Assembly: GCF_949987515.2 (NCBI RefSeq)
Contig: NC_082692.2
Location: forward strand, 85,383,488-85,447,487
Source: Delphinus delphis
Lineage: Eukaryota; Chordata; Mammalia; Artiodactyla; Delphinidae
DNA: 64,000 nucleotides
Reading direction: 5' to 3'
The first letter of the stretch is position 1. The number at the start of each line of letters is the position of its first letter. A model generated the notes under the pieces. The model had not been told where the DNA came from and made no database searches. It saw only the letters and a list, made by a program, of their open reading frames with translations. Shown piece by piece: positions 34,560 through 44,890 of this stretch. A program made the position numbers and the translations under genes.

Positions 34560-34800
34560 AATGCTTAGCACAGTGCTTATAATAGGCCAGGTATGCTTCT
34601 CAGTGTTTTATATATATGGACTCCACTTAATCCCCACAGTACCCTGTAAAGTAGGTTCGAATACTATCCCAATCTAAAGATGAAGAAACTGAGGCTCTGA
34701 GAAGTTAATGTGCCCAAGGTTATACAGGCAGTAAAGAGGAGAAAAAGAGATTTGACTTCCAACAGTATGACTCCAGAATCCATGCTCCTAACCATTGAAT
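34560..34800 (-). repeat. MIR SINE
   Basis: 'ataataggccaggtatgctt', 'ccacttaatccccacagtac', 'gatgaagaaactgaggctct' and 'tccatgctcctaaccattg' follow the reverse MIR. Confidence 0.75.
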
Positions 34801-34802
34801 TT

Positions 34803-35434
34803 CTCGAGATTCTCCAGAGAAACAGAACCAACAGGATGTGTGTATACATATAGAGACAGATTGATTTTAAGGAATTGGTCCATGTGGTTGTGGAGGTACA
34901 ATTGTGACACCTGCAGGGTAGGCCAGCAGGCTAGAAATACATGGAAGAGTTGTGGTTCATGTCCAAAAGTAGTCTGCTGGCAGAATTCCTTCTTGCTTGG
35001 GAGAGGCCCATCTTTGTTCTATTAAAGCCTTCAGTTGACTGGACGAGGCTCACCCACATTATAGAGGGCAAACCATTTTATTCAAAGTCTATCAATTTAA
35101 ATGTTAATCTCATCCAAAAACCACTTTCAAAGAAACATCCTGAATAATGTTTGACCAAATATCTGGGCACCGTGGCCCAGCCAAGTTGACACATAAAATT
35201 AACCATCACGGGGCTTCCCTGGTGGCGCAGTGGTGGAGAGTCCACCTGCCGGTGCAGGGGACACAAGTTCGTGCCCCGGTCCGGGAAGATCCCACATGCC
35301 ACGGAGCGGCTAGGCCCGTAAGCCACGGCCTCTGAGCCTGTGCATCCGGAGCCTGTGCTCTGCAACGGGAAAGGCCACAACAGTGAGAGGCCCGCATACC
35401 GCAAAAGGAAAAAAAAAAAAAAATTAACCATCAC
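34803..35434. mobile_element. Old mammalian dispersed repeat, tail bearing a CHR SINE
   Basis: Blocks 'gattctccagagaaacagaa', 'ttttaaggaattggtccatg', 'gaggctcacccacattatag', 'tgtttgaccaaatatctggg' and 'agttgacacataaaattaac' are a widespread mammalian repeat. I cannot name the family confidently. Its last bases supply the target-site duplication of the SINE at 35210-35419. Confidence 0.6.
35210..35419 (+). mobile_element. CHR SINE, short form, with perfect target-site duplication
   Basis: Head 'gggcttccctggtggcgcag', GC-rich body, and an A tail from 35402 interrupted by GG. It is flanked by a perfect 15-bp AAAATTAACCATCAC at 35195-35209 and 35420-35434. Confidence 0.96.
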
Positions 35435-35436
35435 AA

Positions 35437-35887
35437 CCATTTCTATGGGCTAAACTGAGTCCTCCCAAAAAGATACATTGAAGTAGTGAAGTTATTCTAG
35501 TAACTCAGAATGTGATCTTATTTGGATGTAGGGTCATTGCACATGTATTAGTTAAAAAGACGTCATACTGAAGAGGGGTGGGCTCTTAAACCAATATGAC
35601 TGGTGTCCTTATAAAAAAGAGGGAGAGACACATAGGGAAAACGGCCATGTGAAGACACAGAAACACAGGGAGAAGGCCATGTGAAGACAGAGGCAGAGAT
35701 TGGAGTTATGCTGCCACAAGTTAAGGAATGTCTGAGGTTACGAGAAGCAGAAGAGGCAAGGAAGGATCCTCCAACGCCTTGATTTCAGACTTCCAGCCTC
35801 CAGAACTGAGAGAAGATAGATTTCTGTTGTTCTAACCCACCCGGTTTATGGTATTTTGTTATGACAGCCCCAAGAAACCAATACAAC
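35437..35887 (+). mobile_element. MLT1-type MaLR LTR
   Basis: 'tctatgggctaaactgagtc', 'gtgatcttatttggatgtag', 'gactggtgtccttataaaaa', 'gacttccagcctccagaact' and 'ttatggtattttgttatgac' with 'gaaaccaatac' form a solo LTR. A short internal duplication repeats GGCCATGTGAAGACA at about 35643 and 35673. Confidence 0.85.
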
Positions 35888-35999
35888 CCCATGCTTTGGC
35901 GTTTCTCAACAACCCCATCCTTAGGGAGTTTATATTCTTGGAGAGAGGAGGGCAGATAATAATCATGAGACCTACATTAGGATCTTAAGAGTCATAAAA

Positions 36000-36330
36000 G
36001 ACTCTTTCAGTGGTAAGTTTGTGCAGGTGAGCCTTTATGCATATGGTGGTCACCTTTTCTGCTCTATCAACCAGGGTTTGCTCTGAAAAGCAGAACCTTT
36101 AGAAGATATATATTATCAGGGATTTGACCTTTTGCAGCTGGCAGAGCTGGATCAACAGTCTGTGTGAGGCTGCTTTTCTGTGTCTGGTACAGGAACCTAA
36201 AGCCTGCAGGGTAGGTTGCTGAGAAGGAAAGATGGCTGTGAAGTGCCAGAAGCAAGGGTAAACTGAAATCTGCAAGGTGAATGTCATGGCAGAGGTCACA
36301 CATGGAAGTGATGGCAGACTAGACTCAAGG
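36000..36330 (+). repeat. Unnamed dispersed repeat, copy B
   Basis: Shares 'gcctttatgcatatggtggt', 'gtttgctctgaaaagcagaa', 'ctaaagcctgcagggtaggt' and 'ggtaaactgaaatctgcaag' with 29420-29770, in the same orientation. Confidence 0.6.
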
Positions 36331-37094
36331 TTACCAGACTTCCTATTGAGGGTCTTTCCTATTACTCCATCGTATCTTTTACAGAAGCCTAGAATTTATT
36401 TTCTTCCAAAAGAAACCTTGAAGGCGTCACCAGATCTTTAGGAACTAAAAAGCATCAACTGCTCAGTGAACTCTAGTTAAAGTGATTCTTTTACAGAAAG
36501 ACATAGAGCCAAATGCGTTCACTAGTTATTTTCGAATTTGGGGACTGGGGTTGGTCAAAAAATTTCTTCTACTCTATGTTTTCCAAATTTTCTATAATTA
36601 TCAATTAAAATGAAACATAAGACAATCATTCTTCAGAAGAAAAAAGAAAAATCTTGATGCACCTCTGAACCACGTATCCTTCTCAAGGAAGATCAATGTG
36701 CATTTGCTGGCTGGCTGGTCCTGGCTGGCATTCAAAAAAAGTATAAAGCCAGTGCTTTTAGAATTTGAGGAAGTTCTGAATTCCTGGTTTAGAATTACAC
36801 GTCCTAATTTTGGCCCCGATCTCTACTTCCTTTATTCCCACCACTCAACCTCAGCTTTGTGTAAGGATATGGCAGGCTTAGGGCGAGATAATTCCTAGCC
36901 TAGGAAGCACAGCAGTCCTTAGATCCAAAATTAGATTGGTTTAGCATTAGGGTAAAGATGCTGTTGGCTTCTGAGTCAATCATCTACTGGTACTAGTAAA
37001 TACATTACTAAGTAATACACTCTATGGTTCCCTACCTTTCCACATCCTTCCCTGACTTAATCAACCCAATTTATTCCTCCAGAACCTGTGTTCT
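36331..37094. other. No gene; unassigned sequence
   Basis: A stretch at 36560-36630 ('ttccaaattttctataatta') resembles an old L1 3' end. Otherwise nothing is recognised. Confidence 0.35.
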
Positions 37095-37192
37095 TTCTGA
37101 TTTGGTCATTCATTGAATCAGTATTTATGAGTTCCTCCCATGTGCCAGATACTGTGACAGGCAATGGGGATGCAAAGATGAAAAAGACATGA
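37095..37192. repeat. Ancient repeat fragment, split by an L1 insertion
   Basis: 'tatttatgagttcctcccat', 'gtgccagatactgtgacagg' and 'caatggggatgcaaagatg' are an ancient L2/MIR-type motif series. It continues after the L1 at 37873 with 'ctggcccctgatggattc'. Confidence 0.5.
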
Positions 37193-37860
37193 TCCTGTGC
37201 AGCTACTATGAAAAACAGTACGGAGGTTTCTTTAAAAAAAAACTAAAACCAGAACTACCATATGATCTATCAATTGCACTCCTGGGTCTATCTATCTGGA
37301 AAATATGAAAACTAATTCGAAAAGATACATGCACCCCAATGCTCACAGCAGCACTATTTACAATAGCCGAGACACAGAAGCAACCCAAGTGCCCATCAAC
37401 AGACAACTGGATTAAGGAGATGTGGTGTATCTTTACAAGAGAATATTACTCAGCCATAAAAAAAGAATGAAACACTGCCATTTGCAGCAACGTGGATGGA
37501 CCTGGAGAATATTATGCTTAGTGAAATAAGTCAATATCACTTATATATGAAATCTAAAAAAATACTATAAATGAATGTATATGCAAAACAGAAACAGACT
37601 CACAGATATAGAAAACAAACTTGTGATCATCAAAAGAGAAGAGGGAAAGGGGGAAGGGACAAATTAGGGCTATGGCATCAACAGATACAACCTACTATAT
37701 ATAGAACAGATAAGCAATAAGGATATACTGCATAGCACAGGGAATTATACCCATCATCTTATAATAACCTACAATGGAACATAATCTGCAAAAATACTGG
37801 ATCACTATGATGTACACCTGAAACTAACACAATATTGAAATTCAATTGTACTTTGACAAA
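37193..37860 (+). mobile_element. 5'-truncated L1 with target-site duplication
   Basis: End of ORF2 and 3' UTR of a lineage L1: 'ctaccatatgatctatcaat', 'cagcagcactatttacaata', 'gtgcccatcaacagacaact' and 'gaatattactcagccataaa'. The 3' part ends 'aattcaattgtactttgaca' plus A's. The duplication AAAAAGACATGA lies at 37181-37192 and 37861-37872. The 668-bp length is typical of 5' truncation during target-primed reverse transcription. No reading frame is intact. Confidence 0.93.
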
Positions 37861-37944
37861 AAAAAGACATGACTCTGGCCCCTGATGGATTCATAGACTC
37901 ATTATCAACTACTCTATAACACAGTCTATACTTTAAATAGTATA

Positions 37945-38075
37945 AAGCACAGTGGCTAAGAGTCTAGGCTTGGCAGTCAGAATGTCTGGGTTCAAATCCT
38001 GGCTTTACTTCTTACTGGTCATGTGACTTTCATGAATTTTTCTAGACCCCCATCTGTAAACGACAGACAATGATG
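37945..38075 (+). repeat. MIR SINE 5' part
   Basis: 'agcacagtggctaagagtct', 'gtctgggttcaaatcctggc' and 'ttactggtcatgtgactttc' are the MIR head and core. Confidence 0.8.
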
Positions 38076-38094
38076 ATGACAGCAAAAAAACAGC

Positions 38095-38230
38095 TAACAT
38101 TTATCATGTCCTTACCGGGTGTTCGGCCCTGGGCTCTTCCATGTGGATTACCTCCTTGAATCCTTACCAAATCCCTAAGAAGCAGTCATTTTTATCATCC
38201 CCATTAGACATCAGGTTTAGGAGGTTAACT
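38095..38230 (-). repeat. MIR SINE fragment, opposite orientation
   Basis: 'aacatttatcatgtccttac', 'gtgttcggccctgggctctt' and 'tcatccccattagacatcag' are a reverse MIR, directly beside the plus-strand copy. Confidence 0.65.
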
Positions 38231-38767
38231 TACTTACTAGGAAAGGGGAGTGGTGGGAAGGGACTGCTGAGGACCTCTATGTGCTGCACCTGAGTGGCCC
38301 TGGGCCCACCTGACTATGCCCACTGCGGCGGCACCCACCTGATCCTCTGAGCTCTGGAAGGCACGCTGAGAGCCGATGCGAACTCCAAAACGTGACGGCC
38401 AGGGTGTATAAATTAAACGCGTGCCTCCCGCCTGGGAGAATGACAGGCTCCCTGTGATGACTGCCCTGTGAAAAATGTTAGCCTTCAAAAGGCTTCCTCC
38501 CTTCCTATTCTGTTAGCACTCACACAGAGGTCTATTAGCGGTGCTCCCAGCCTGTCAGGGATGCTGGCAAGGCCATGCAAAGAACCCACTCCCCGAGAAG
38601 AGCTGGCTGTGTTTTTAGCTCCAGGCTGCTGGCACGTGCCACCTGCCCAGGTACCCAGTCACAGGATTTATTGTGCTCTGGTGTGTTGGCTCCCATAACT
38701 GCCCTGGGATCTCACACTGACAGACATATGTTTCGTGGAGAAAAATATAGGCCACTACACAATGGGG

Positions 38768-38835
38768 AAGAAGAGAGCGAACACAGGGAAGAGGGAGGGG
38801 AGGGGAGAGGAGAGGAGGGAAGGGGAGGAAGAGCA
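38768..38835. repeat. GA-rich low-complexity tract
   Basis: 'ggagaggagaggagggaagg' and similar polypurine sequence. Confidence 0.85.
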
Positions 38836-38905
38836 GATCAGAAGGCAAAGGCTGTAAAAGATTCTACTCCATCCCTGAGCCTTTAAAAGTAGGAACCACT
38901 GAGCT

Positions 38906-39119
38906 AGGGGCTTCCGTGGTGGTGCAGTGGTTGGGGGTCCGCCTGCCGATGCAGGGGACGCGGGTTCGTGCCCCGGTTCGGGAAGATCCCACGGGCCGCG
39001 GAGCGGCTGGGCCCGTGAGACATGGCCGCTGAGCCTGCGTGTCTGGAACCTGTGCTCCGCAACAGGAGAGGCCACAACAGTGAGAGGCCCGCGTACCTCA
39101 AAAAAAAAAAAAAAAAAAG
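38906..39119 (+). mobile_element. CHR SINE, short form
   Basis: Head 'ggggcttccgtggtggtgca', body and A tail at 39100-39118. An imperfect duplication, TAGGAACCACTGAGCT and TAGGAACCGCTGAGCT, lies at about 38890-38905 and 39121-39136. The head has a CTG>GTG change (TTCCGTGG for TTCCCTGG). Confidence 0.95.
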
Positions 39120-39136
39120 GTAGGAACCGCTGAGCT

Positions 39137-39724
39137 GATCTAGAGTTTATGACCCAGAGTTTCGGGGTGGCTATCTCCTCTGCGGTCAAAGGAGGGCAGT
39201 GAGCTTGCAGACACAGCTCACTCCTGCAAGGGCTGTGATGGGAGCAAAAGGAAGTTGAGCTGGTAGGGCAGGAAAAAACCAGAATTCCACACAAGGCTGA
39301 GCCCACCCTTTCCCACCTTTGGCTACAGAAACAATTCCTACAGGGCAGTATCTCAGGAAAAGATGCTCCAGGTCCATGGGAGCAGTGCTATGCAAGTATG
39401 GGCTGCTGGCTGGAGCACGTCTGAGAATCTTTGGGTACCAGTTGGTGATAAGGTAAGTACAGAACTGAGAAAACATGATTAGAAACTTTTAGCGTGATCT
39501 AACGCTGTGGAGATATCCCAGCGAATGATTGCTGACTTGTCTCACTGGTCGTGGCATAGACCAGTTTGGGTGTTGAACTTGAACTTGTGGGGCGAGAGGC
39601 CCATGGCCTGAGCTGTCAATTACTCATGCACAGTCACATAACGTCCTGGGCAGTGGGTTTGACAAGCACTCTTGAGGAGGTTATTAATATACCTCTATGG
39701 TCACTAGGTTGCTGTGCCCTTATG
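39137..39724. other. No gene; unassigned sequence
   Basis: No repeat or exon recognised. Confidence 0.35.
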
Positions 39725-39870
39725 AGTGTCAGTTTCCCCGTTTGTAAACTGGTGATAAATTACCTATGTCCTAAGGACTTTGGGAAGATGAAATGAGATG
39801 TGGTATGTCAAGGGGTTAGCGTGGTAGCTGACAAAGGCTGTGCACTCAGTACAAGTGAGCTCCTGTTACT
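39725..39870 (+). repeat. MIR SINE fragment
   Basis: 'gtcagtttccccgtttgtaa', 'actggtgataaattacctat' and 'cactcagtacaagtgagctc' follow MIR. Confidence 0.6.
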
Positions 39871-40504
39871 CAGTCATGGTGAACAGACAGAGCTTTCAAT
39901 TTGGCTTGGAACAAGGTGTCTCTGCACCACAGATATCCAGGGAAGCGAGCCCAGTCTCGAAGACTTGACCTAGAGCAAGCCAAGGATACCTCCAAGTGCA
40001 AGACAGAGGGGCTGGTCACCGGCCAGGGGATGAAGATGGTAAAGCTCATTCCCTTGACCGGGAACAAGCAAATCGATGGTGAACGAAAGCCTCGGGTCCT
40101 CTAGTGCTCTAAAAGCCGATAATAAAATTTAAAATCAATGGCGAAGCTGACAGCAAACCAATGGCGGGGCCAGAGACCAGGCATGAAGTGTCTCCATGCT
40201 GGGAGCAGGCAGACCGCCTGGGCGCAATCCTGGGAACAGCACGCGGAGCATCCAGGTGAAGGCGTCTGGGTGCCTGGGTTTGGCAGAGATCTGGCCTCCT
40301 GGGCTGCTGCCACCCCATGGATGCAAGAGGCACATGGGGGGGAATGAGGCTGTCCAAGAGTAACACCTGGCCCCCCGGTACCGTCCTGTTGTATTCATTC
40401 AGCTTTTGGAGGAGTACAGCCAGAGCCTGGGAAATCTGATTTTACAGCATTGATTTCAGCAGCATTAAAAAAAAAAAAAAAAAGGACAATGTTGTCTAGC
40501 ACAT
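39871..40504. other. No gene; unassigned sequence
   Basis: Overlapping frames at 40101-40398 have no recognised domain. A poly-A run lies at 40468-40484. Confidence 0.35.
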
Positions 40505-40860
40505 TGTTATGGGCTGAATGTGTGCCTCTCAAATTCATAGGCTGAAACCCCGATCCCTAACGTGATAGTGTTAGGAGCTGGGGGCTTTGGGAGGTAACTA
40601 AGTTATGAGGTAGGAGCCTCATGATGGGATTAGGGTCTTATAAAAAGAGGAAGAGACTAGAGCCTTCTCTCTGCCTTGTGAGGACATAGCAGGAAGGTGG
40701 CCGTCTGCAAACCATGAAGAGAGTTTTCACAAGGAAGTGCAGCAACCAGCAACTTGATCTTGGACCTCCAACCCTCCAGAACTATGAGAAATAAACGTTT
40801 GCCATTTAAGCCACCCAGTCTCTGACATTTTGTTACAGCATCCTGAACCGACCAAGACAC
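40505..40860 (+). mobile_element. MLT1A-type MaLR LTR, nearly complete
   Basis: TGTTATGGGCTGAATGTGTG start, 'ttaggagctgggggctttgg', 'atgatgggattagggtctta', 'cttgatcttggacctccaac', 'ctccagaactatgagaaata' and 'aagccacccagtctctgaca', ending 'gaccaagaca'. The TG...CA ends are intact. It is a solo LTR. Confidence 0.9.
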
Positions 40861-41338
40861 ACAGACAATCACAGTATTTCTCAGGTGAGGAGCAATATAG
40901 ATTCATCTACCTGCTCAAGCATTTCTTGATCCCCCTCGATGTTCTAGGGACTATAGCGAAATGGGACAGTTGAGAAAGTAATGAGTTCAAGACTGGCAGG
41001 GGAGAGAGACAGGTTAGCAAACACTTAGCACCCAGGTTACCAGGTACAACAATGGCTTTATGAGGCCAGAGGAGAGTGTAGGGAACACTCCCTGGGGGGA
41101 AAGGTGGGGTGGGCAGGGAGATGATGCTGAAGAGATGACAATACCTTTCCTGCCTACCCGTTCTAAGGACGTGGTGGGACTCTGGGTGGCTGCTGTCATG
41201 ATGTGTGATGAAGGTGAAAGTGGGCCAATCAGACTATCTTAGGAATTCTAGTAGTAAGTGTAGGCGCAGGAATAAAACCTATAATGGGCTGAAGAAAGGA
41301 AGAGGATAGAAGAGAGGCGCAGAGTGAAGGAGAAAGGC
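40861..41338. other. No gene; unassigned sequence
   Basis: No repeat or exon recognised. Confidence 0.35.
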
Positions 41339-41425
41339 TGAGAGAGAGAGACAGCGAGACACAGAGAGAGACAGAGAAAGGGAGAGCAAATGAGCGCGAG
41401 GGAGGGAAGGAGGGAGGGAGAGAAC
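41339..41425. repeat. (GA)n-rich low-complexity tract
   Basis: 'gagagagagagacagcgaga' followed by 'ggaaggagggagggagagaa'. Confidence 0.9.
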
Positions 41426-41645
41426 GACATAACTTAATTTTGAAAACTTTAGACCCAGTCCTATAGTTCTGCTCCCCCGTGGCATGGCTATATTTCGCTT
41501 CTAGCTTTGAAATATGTTTCCGTAAGTTAGAATGGGTAACGTTTACTAGAAGTAGTCTCTGTTCTCAACAACCCAAAGAGCCCTAACGGAACTCTAGCAG
41601 TGATCTGGGAGAGCAACACTGACTCACAGAAATACAACTGTACGG

Positions 41646-41958
41646 GGACTTCCCTGGTGGTGCAGTGGTTAAGAATCCGCCTGCCAATGCAGGGGACACA
41701 GGTTCGAGCCCTGGTCCGGGAAGATCTCACATGCCGTGGAGCAACTAAGCCCATACGCCACAACTACTGGGCCCACGCGCACAACTACTGAAGTCTGCAC
41801 ACCTAGAGCCCGTGCTCCGCAACAAGAGAAGCCACCAGAATGAGAAGCCTGCGCACCGCAACGAAGAGTAGCCCTCGCTGGAAGCAACTAGAGAAAGCCC
41901 GTGCACGGCAACAAAAACCCAACACGGTGAAAAATAAGTAAATAAATTTTTTTTAAAA
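41646..41958 (+). mobile_element. CHR SINE, long (older) form, with target-site duplication
   Basis: Head 'ggacttccctggtggtgcag', B box 'ggttcgagccctggt', the long body and a T/A-rich tail. An AGAAATACAACTG(T/C)ACGG duplication lies at 41629-41645 and 41959-41975. It ends about 55 bp before the CRE/NRF1-like motif pair. Confidence 0.95.
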
Positions 41959-42014
41959 GAAATACAACTGCACGGTCTCAGCCAAACACAAAAAGAGAAA
42001 TTAAATGCTGCTGC

Positions 42015-42040
42015 TGACGTCACCCTTCTGCGCATGCGCC
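42015..42040. promoter_or_regulatory. CRE plus NRF1-like palindrome, promoter-like cluster
   Basis: TGACGTCA at 42015-42022 is a perfect CREB/ATF site. TGCGCATGCGCC at 42029-42040 contains the NRF1 palindrome GCGCATGCGC. Such pairs are common in CpG-type housekeeping promoters. The surrounding 42000-42140 sequence has more CpGs than its neighbours, but no gene follows on either strand within view. Confidence 0.45.
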
Positions 42041-42511
42041 CTGGCCTGAGTGCTTGGCGGGAGCCGTGACCCTGCCTGTCCCTCCGTGGGTCAGTGAAGT
42101 CCGCTGAGTGTGAGCACCTCACTGAGCTGAGTGCGCGTGTTGTGTTCATTATACGTTTTGGAATAAGAAGAGGAGAGGGAAAAGGAGAGATGTTTTAGCA
42201 AGCAAAGGAACGAGCACCTTCTTTGCATTTCTACTGTGAAGGCTCATCATTTATATGAACTGGGGTGCTTGGTGAATTAAAGCCACATGTGAGTTAAGTG
42301 TGTTGATTTCATGACCTAACTTTAGAGTGAAAACACTCAGATTCTGCCTTTGGTTTGAAGAACTGAAGCCAGTAATTAACTCTTAAGTCTTAAACTAACA
42401 AACAGTTTCCTTTACAAGCTAAGTGTCAACTGAACCTCGATTCATGAAGTCACCAATTAGTCTTGGCTTCATGTTCAGTCCAGAGCCATCAGATTAATAA
42501 ATATGTTACAT

Positions 42512-42727
42512 CAGCCATCTCCAGCCTTTTTGGCACCAGAGACGGGTTTCGTGGAAGACAATTTTTCCATGGGTGCGGTGCAGGGGTGGTCAGGCGGTAA
42601 TGTGAGCGATGCAGAGGGCAGATGAAGCTTCGCTCCCGCGTCGGCCGCTTCCCTCCTGCTGTGCGGCCAGGTTCCTAACAGGCCGTGGACCAGCACCGGT
42701 CCATGGCCCAGGGGTTGGGGAACGCTG
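42512..42727. mobile_element. Small non-autonomous hAT transposon with 8-bp duplication
   Basis: Ends CAGCCATCTCCAGCC and, on the other strand, CAGCGTTCCCCAACC. Exact 8-bp TGTTACAT repeats lie at 42504-42511 and 42728-42735, the hAT signature. The interior includes 'ttttggcaccagagacgggt' and 'ggttcctaacaggccgtgga', a known mammalian hAT-derived family I cannot name with certainty. It has no transposase. Confidence 0.93.
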
Positions 42728-42735
42728 TGTTACAT

Positions 42736-43299
42736 CCTCTCCCTACACTGCCTCTTTGCCAAAGATAAACGGCACAAGAGCAGATTAAAACTAAAACCCA
42801 AGACAGGATACCTGTCTGAAATCAGAGGGGTCTTAGAGTTTCCAAATGAATGAGTCCCCTGGAATTAACAACTTTTTCTCTAAGCTCTGTAGGGAGAAGG
42901 GACAGCCAGATGGCCCAATGCATCCCTTTGTCCGTTTTAAACTCGCTAAATGAAAACCACGTGAAATGCTGCTTAGTGAGCCAGACGATGTCCAGGATTT
43001 AACAGCTGGAAGAGGTGTGAGCTCAGCCCTAGCGTAGACAATCTTCTCCCTAGTGTAAATACTCGGGTTGAGCGCCTGCAGAGGCTTTGCTCAGACAGAT
43101 GCACACGGCGGCCCCGACCAAGGCTGAGAAAGGACTCAGCCTGTGAGAAAGGACTCTGGAAACTCCGCCCTCCGCAGAGAAAAGCTAAGCAACATACACG
43201 TTTATCTCAAAGTCAAAGATTTAAATCAAGTCTAACTCTGAATTATTCTCCTCTGTGAAATTAACAGTTAAGCAATACATGTTCATTTTCGTGCTAAAG
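42736..43299. other. No gene; unassigned sequence
   Basis: No repeat or exon recognised. Confidence 0.35.
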
Positions 43300-43790
43300 G
43301 GGTTCCAGAATATGCCACGTCACAATATGCCATTTTGGCATAAAGGTTACTTTGAGCTGAAGGCAACTGAGAGGTAACAGATGCAGGAAGAGGATTTATC
43401 CGCATTCCCCTTATCTGCCTAAAAGCAGGGCAGAGATTTCCCTTTGTGAAGGTGCCTCCCCAGTGCCAAAAAGGGAAGAACAAATGGTCACCAGAGACTA
43501 GGAGTTGACACTGAGCTGAGTCGGCATCAACAGACCTTACCAAAATAACTCTCCTAGGGAAAACTAACGGAAGACATTTTGCAGTCACCGGCCCACAATT
43601 TATCATCCTTTGAAACCTGAACCTCTTTCCTTTGATACAATGGCATATGAGCCCCCAGACTCTAATCACTTTTTTCAGTTTCACCTCTTTTCTGTGAACT
43701 TCTGTGCACATAAACATTAATAAAAATTATATGCCTTTTCTCGTGTTAATCTGCCTTTTGTTAGTTTAATTCACAGGCCCCCAGGTATTA
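43300..43790 (+). mobile_element. Solo LTR of an endogenous retrovirus (class I-like)
   Basis: Blocks 'aatatgccattttggcataa', 'ctgaacctctttcctttgat', 'acaatggcatatgagccccc' and 'ctgtgaacttctgtgcacat' precede an AATAAA at 43719-43724. A U5-like tail 'gttaatctgccttttgttag' follows. This is an old endogenous retroviral LTR I recognise only at class level. No internal gag, pol or env region adjoins it. The 144-codon minus-strand frame at 43283-43717 lies within it and is chance. Confidence 0.65.
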
Positions 43791-43869
43791 AACATAAGAG
43801 GGTGGAAGAAAACTTCTTCCTTCCTGACAATGTTGCAGTGCTAACCTCAAAACTTAAGGGATACTTACT

Positions 43870-44565
43870 TAAAGGGATAAATGTAAAAGGAATCCCTACC
43901 CACCAAGGATTGTAAAAGCGAGAATGTACTAAAGAAAATATCAGTATGCTCATAAGAATGACAAACATTTTTAAAGACCAATAATACCAAATAATGGCAG
44001 AGATGTGGCACAATGGCACTTTTCAACCTCTTGATGAGCACATACATTTGGTGAAGACTTTTTTGGAAGGCAATTTGCTGGGCTCCATCGAAAATGAAAA
44101 CATACAAACTTTTGATCTAGCAGTTTTATTTCTAGGAATTTAAGGCATCCTTGCACACATGCACAAAGTCCGTAGGTGAGAATTTTTGTTTCAGCATTGC
44201 TTTTAATTGTAACACACTGAAAATCACTCACTATCCAGCAATGGAGAAGTGGCTACAAGGAGTCAGCAGAAAGAAGGAGGTAAACCTCCATCCATATACC
44301 AACATGGGAAGATTTCCAGGACAATGAAGGTGTTTAAATAGTAAGTCACTGAAGTAGACAAAGATTTCTTAAATAGGTCACCCTGAAGCACAGTCCATTA
44401 AAAAAAAAAAAAGATTGATAAATTGAACTTCATTAAAATTAACAACTTATGTTCATCAAAAACACAATATTAAAAGAACCCACAAGTCCATCAAATGATG
44501 AGTGAATCAACAAATGTTTTATATCCATACAATGGAATATTATTCAGCAATAAAAAAATGAATGA
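43870..44565 (+). mobile_element. Old L1 3' fragments (mosaic, part 1)
   Basis: 'acctcttgatgagcacatac', 'ttttggaaggcaatttgctg' and 'tttctaggaatttaaggcat' mark an L1ME-type ORF2 end. From about 44400, 'attgaacttcattaaaatta' and 'tacaatggaatattattcag' come from an overlapping L1 ORF2 segment. The CHR SINE interrupts it. Confidence 0.7.
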
Positions 44566-44890
44566 GGGACTTCCCTGGTGGCACAGTGGTTAAGAATCTG
44601 CCTGCCAACGCAGGGGACATGGGTTCTAGCCCTGGTCCGGGAAGGTCCCACATGCCGAGGAGCAACTAAACCCGTGCACCACAACTACTGAGCCTGAGCT
44701 CTAGAGCCTGCATGCTGCAACTACTGAAGCCTGTGCGCCTACAGCCCGTGCTCCGCAACAAGAGAAGCCACTGCAATGAGAAGCCCGCGCACCGCAACGA
44801 AGACTAGCCCTTGCTCGCCACAACTAGAGAAAGCCCGTGCGCAGCAACGAAGACCCAACGCAGCCCCAAAAAAAGTTAATTAAAAAAGAA
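44566..44890 (+). mobile_element. CHR SINE, long (older) form, inside an L1
   Basis: Head 'ggacttccctggtggcacag', long body with 'gagaagccactgcaatgaga', ending in an A/T-rich tail. It splits an L1 ORF2 end: 'attcagcaataaaaaaatga' lies before it and 'gaaattctgatacatgctac' after it. The duplication is unclear (about AATGA). Confidence 0.92.

Noticed and set aside
43283..43717. 144-codon minus-strand open frame
   Set aside because: It lies wholly inside an endogenous retroviral LTR and opposite to its reading sense.
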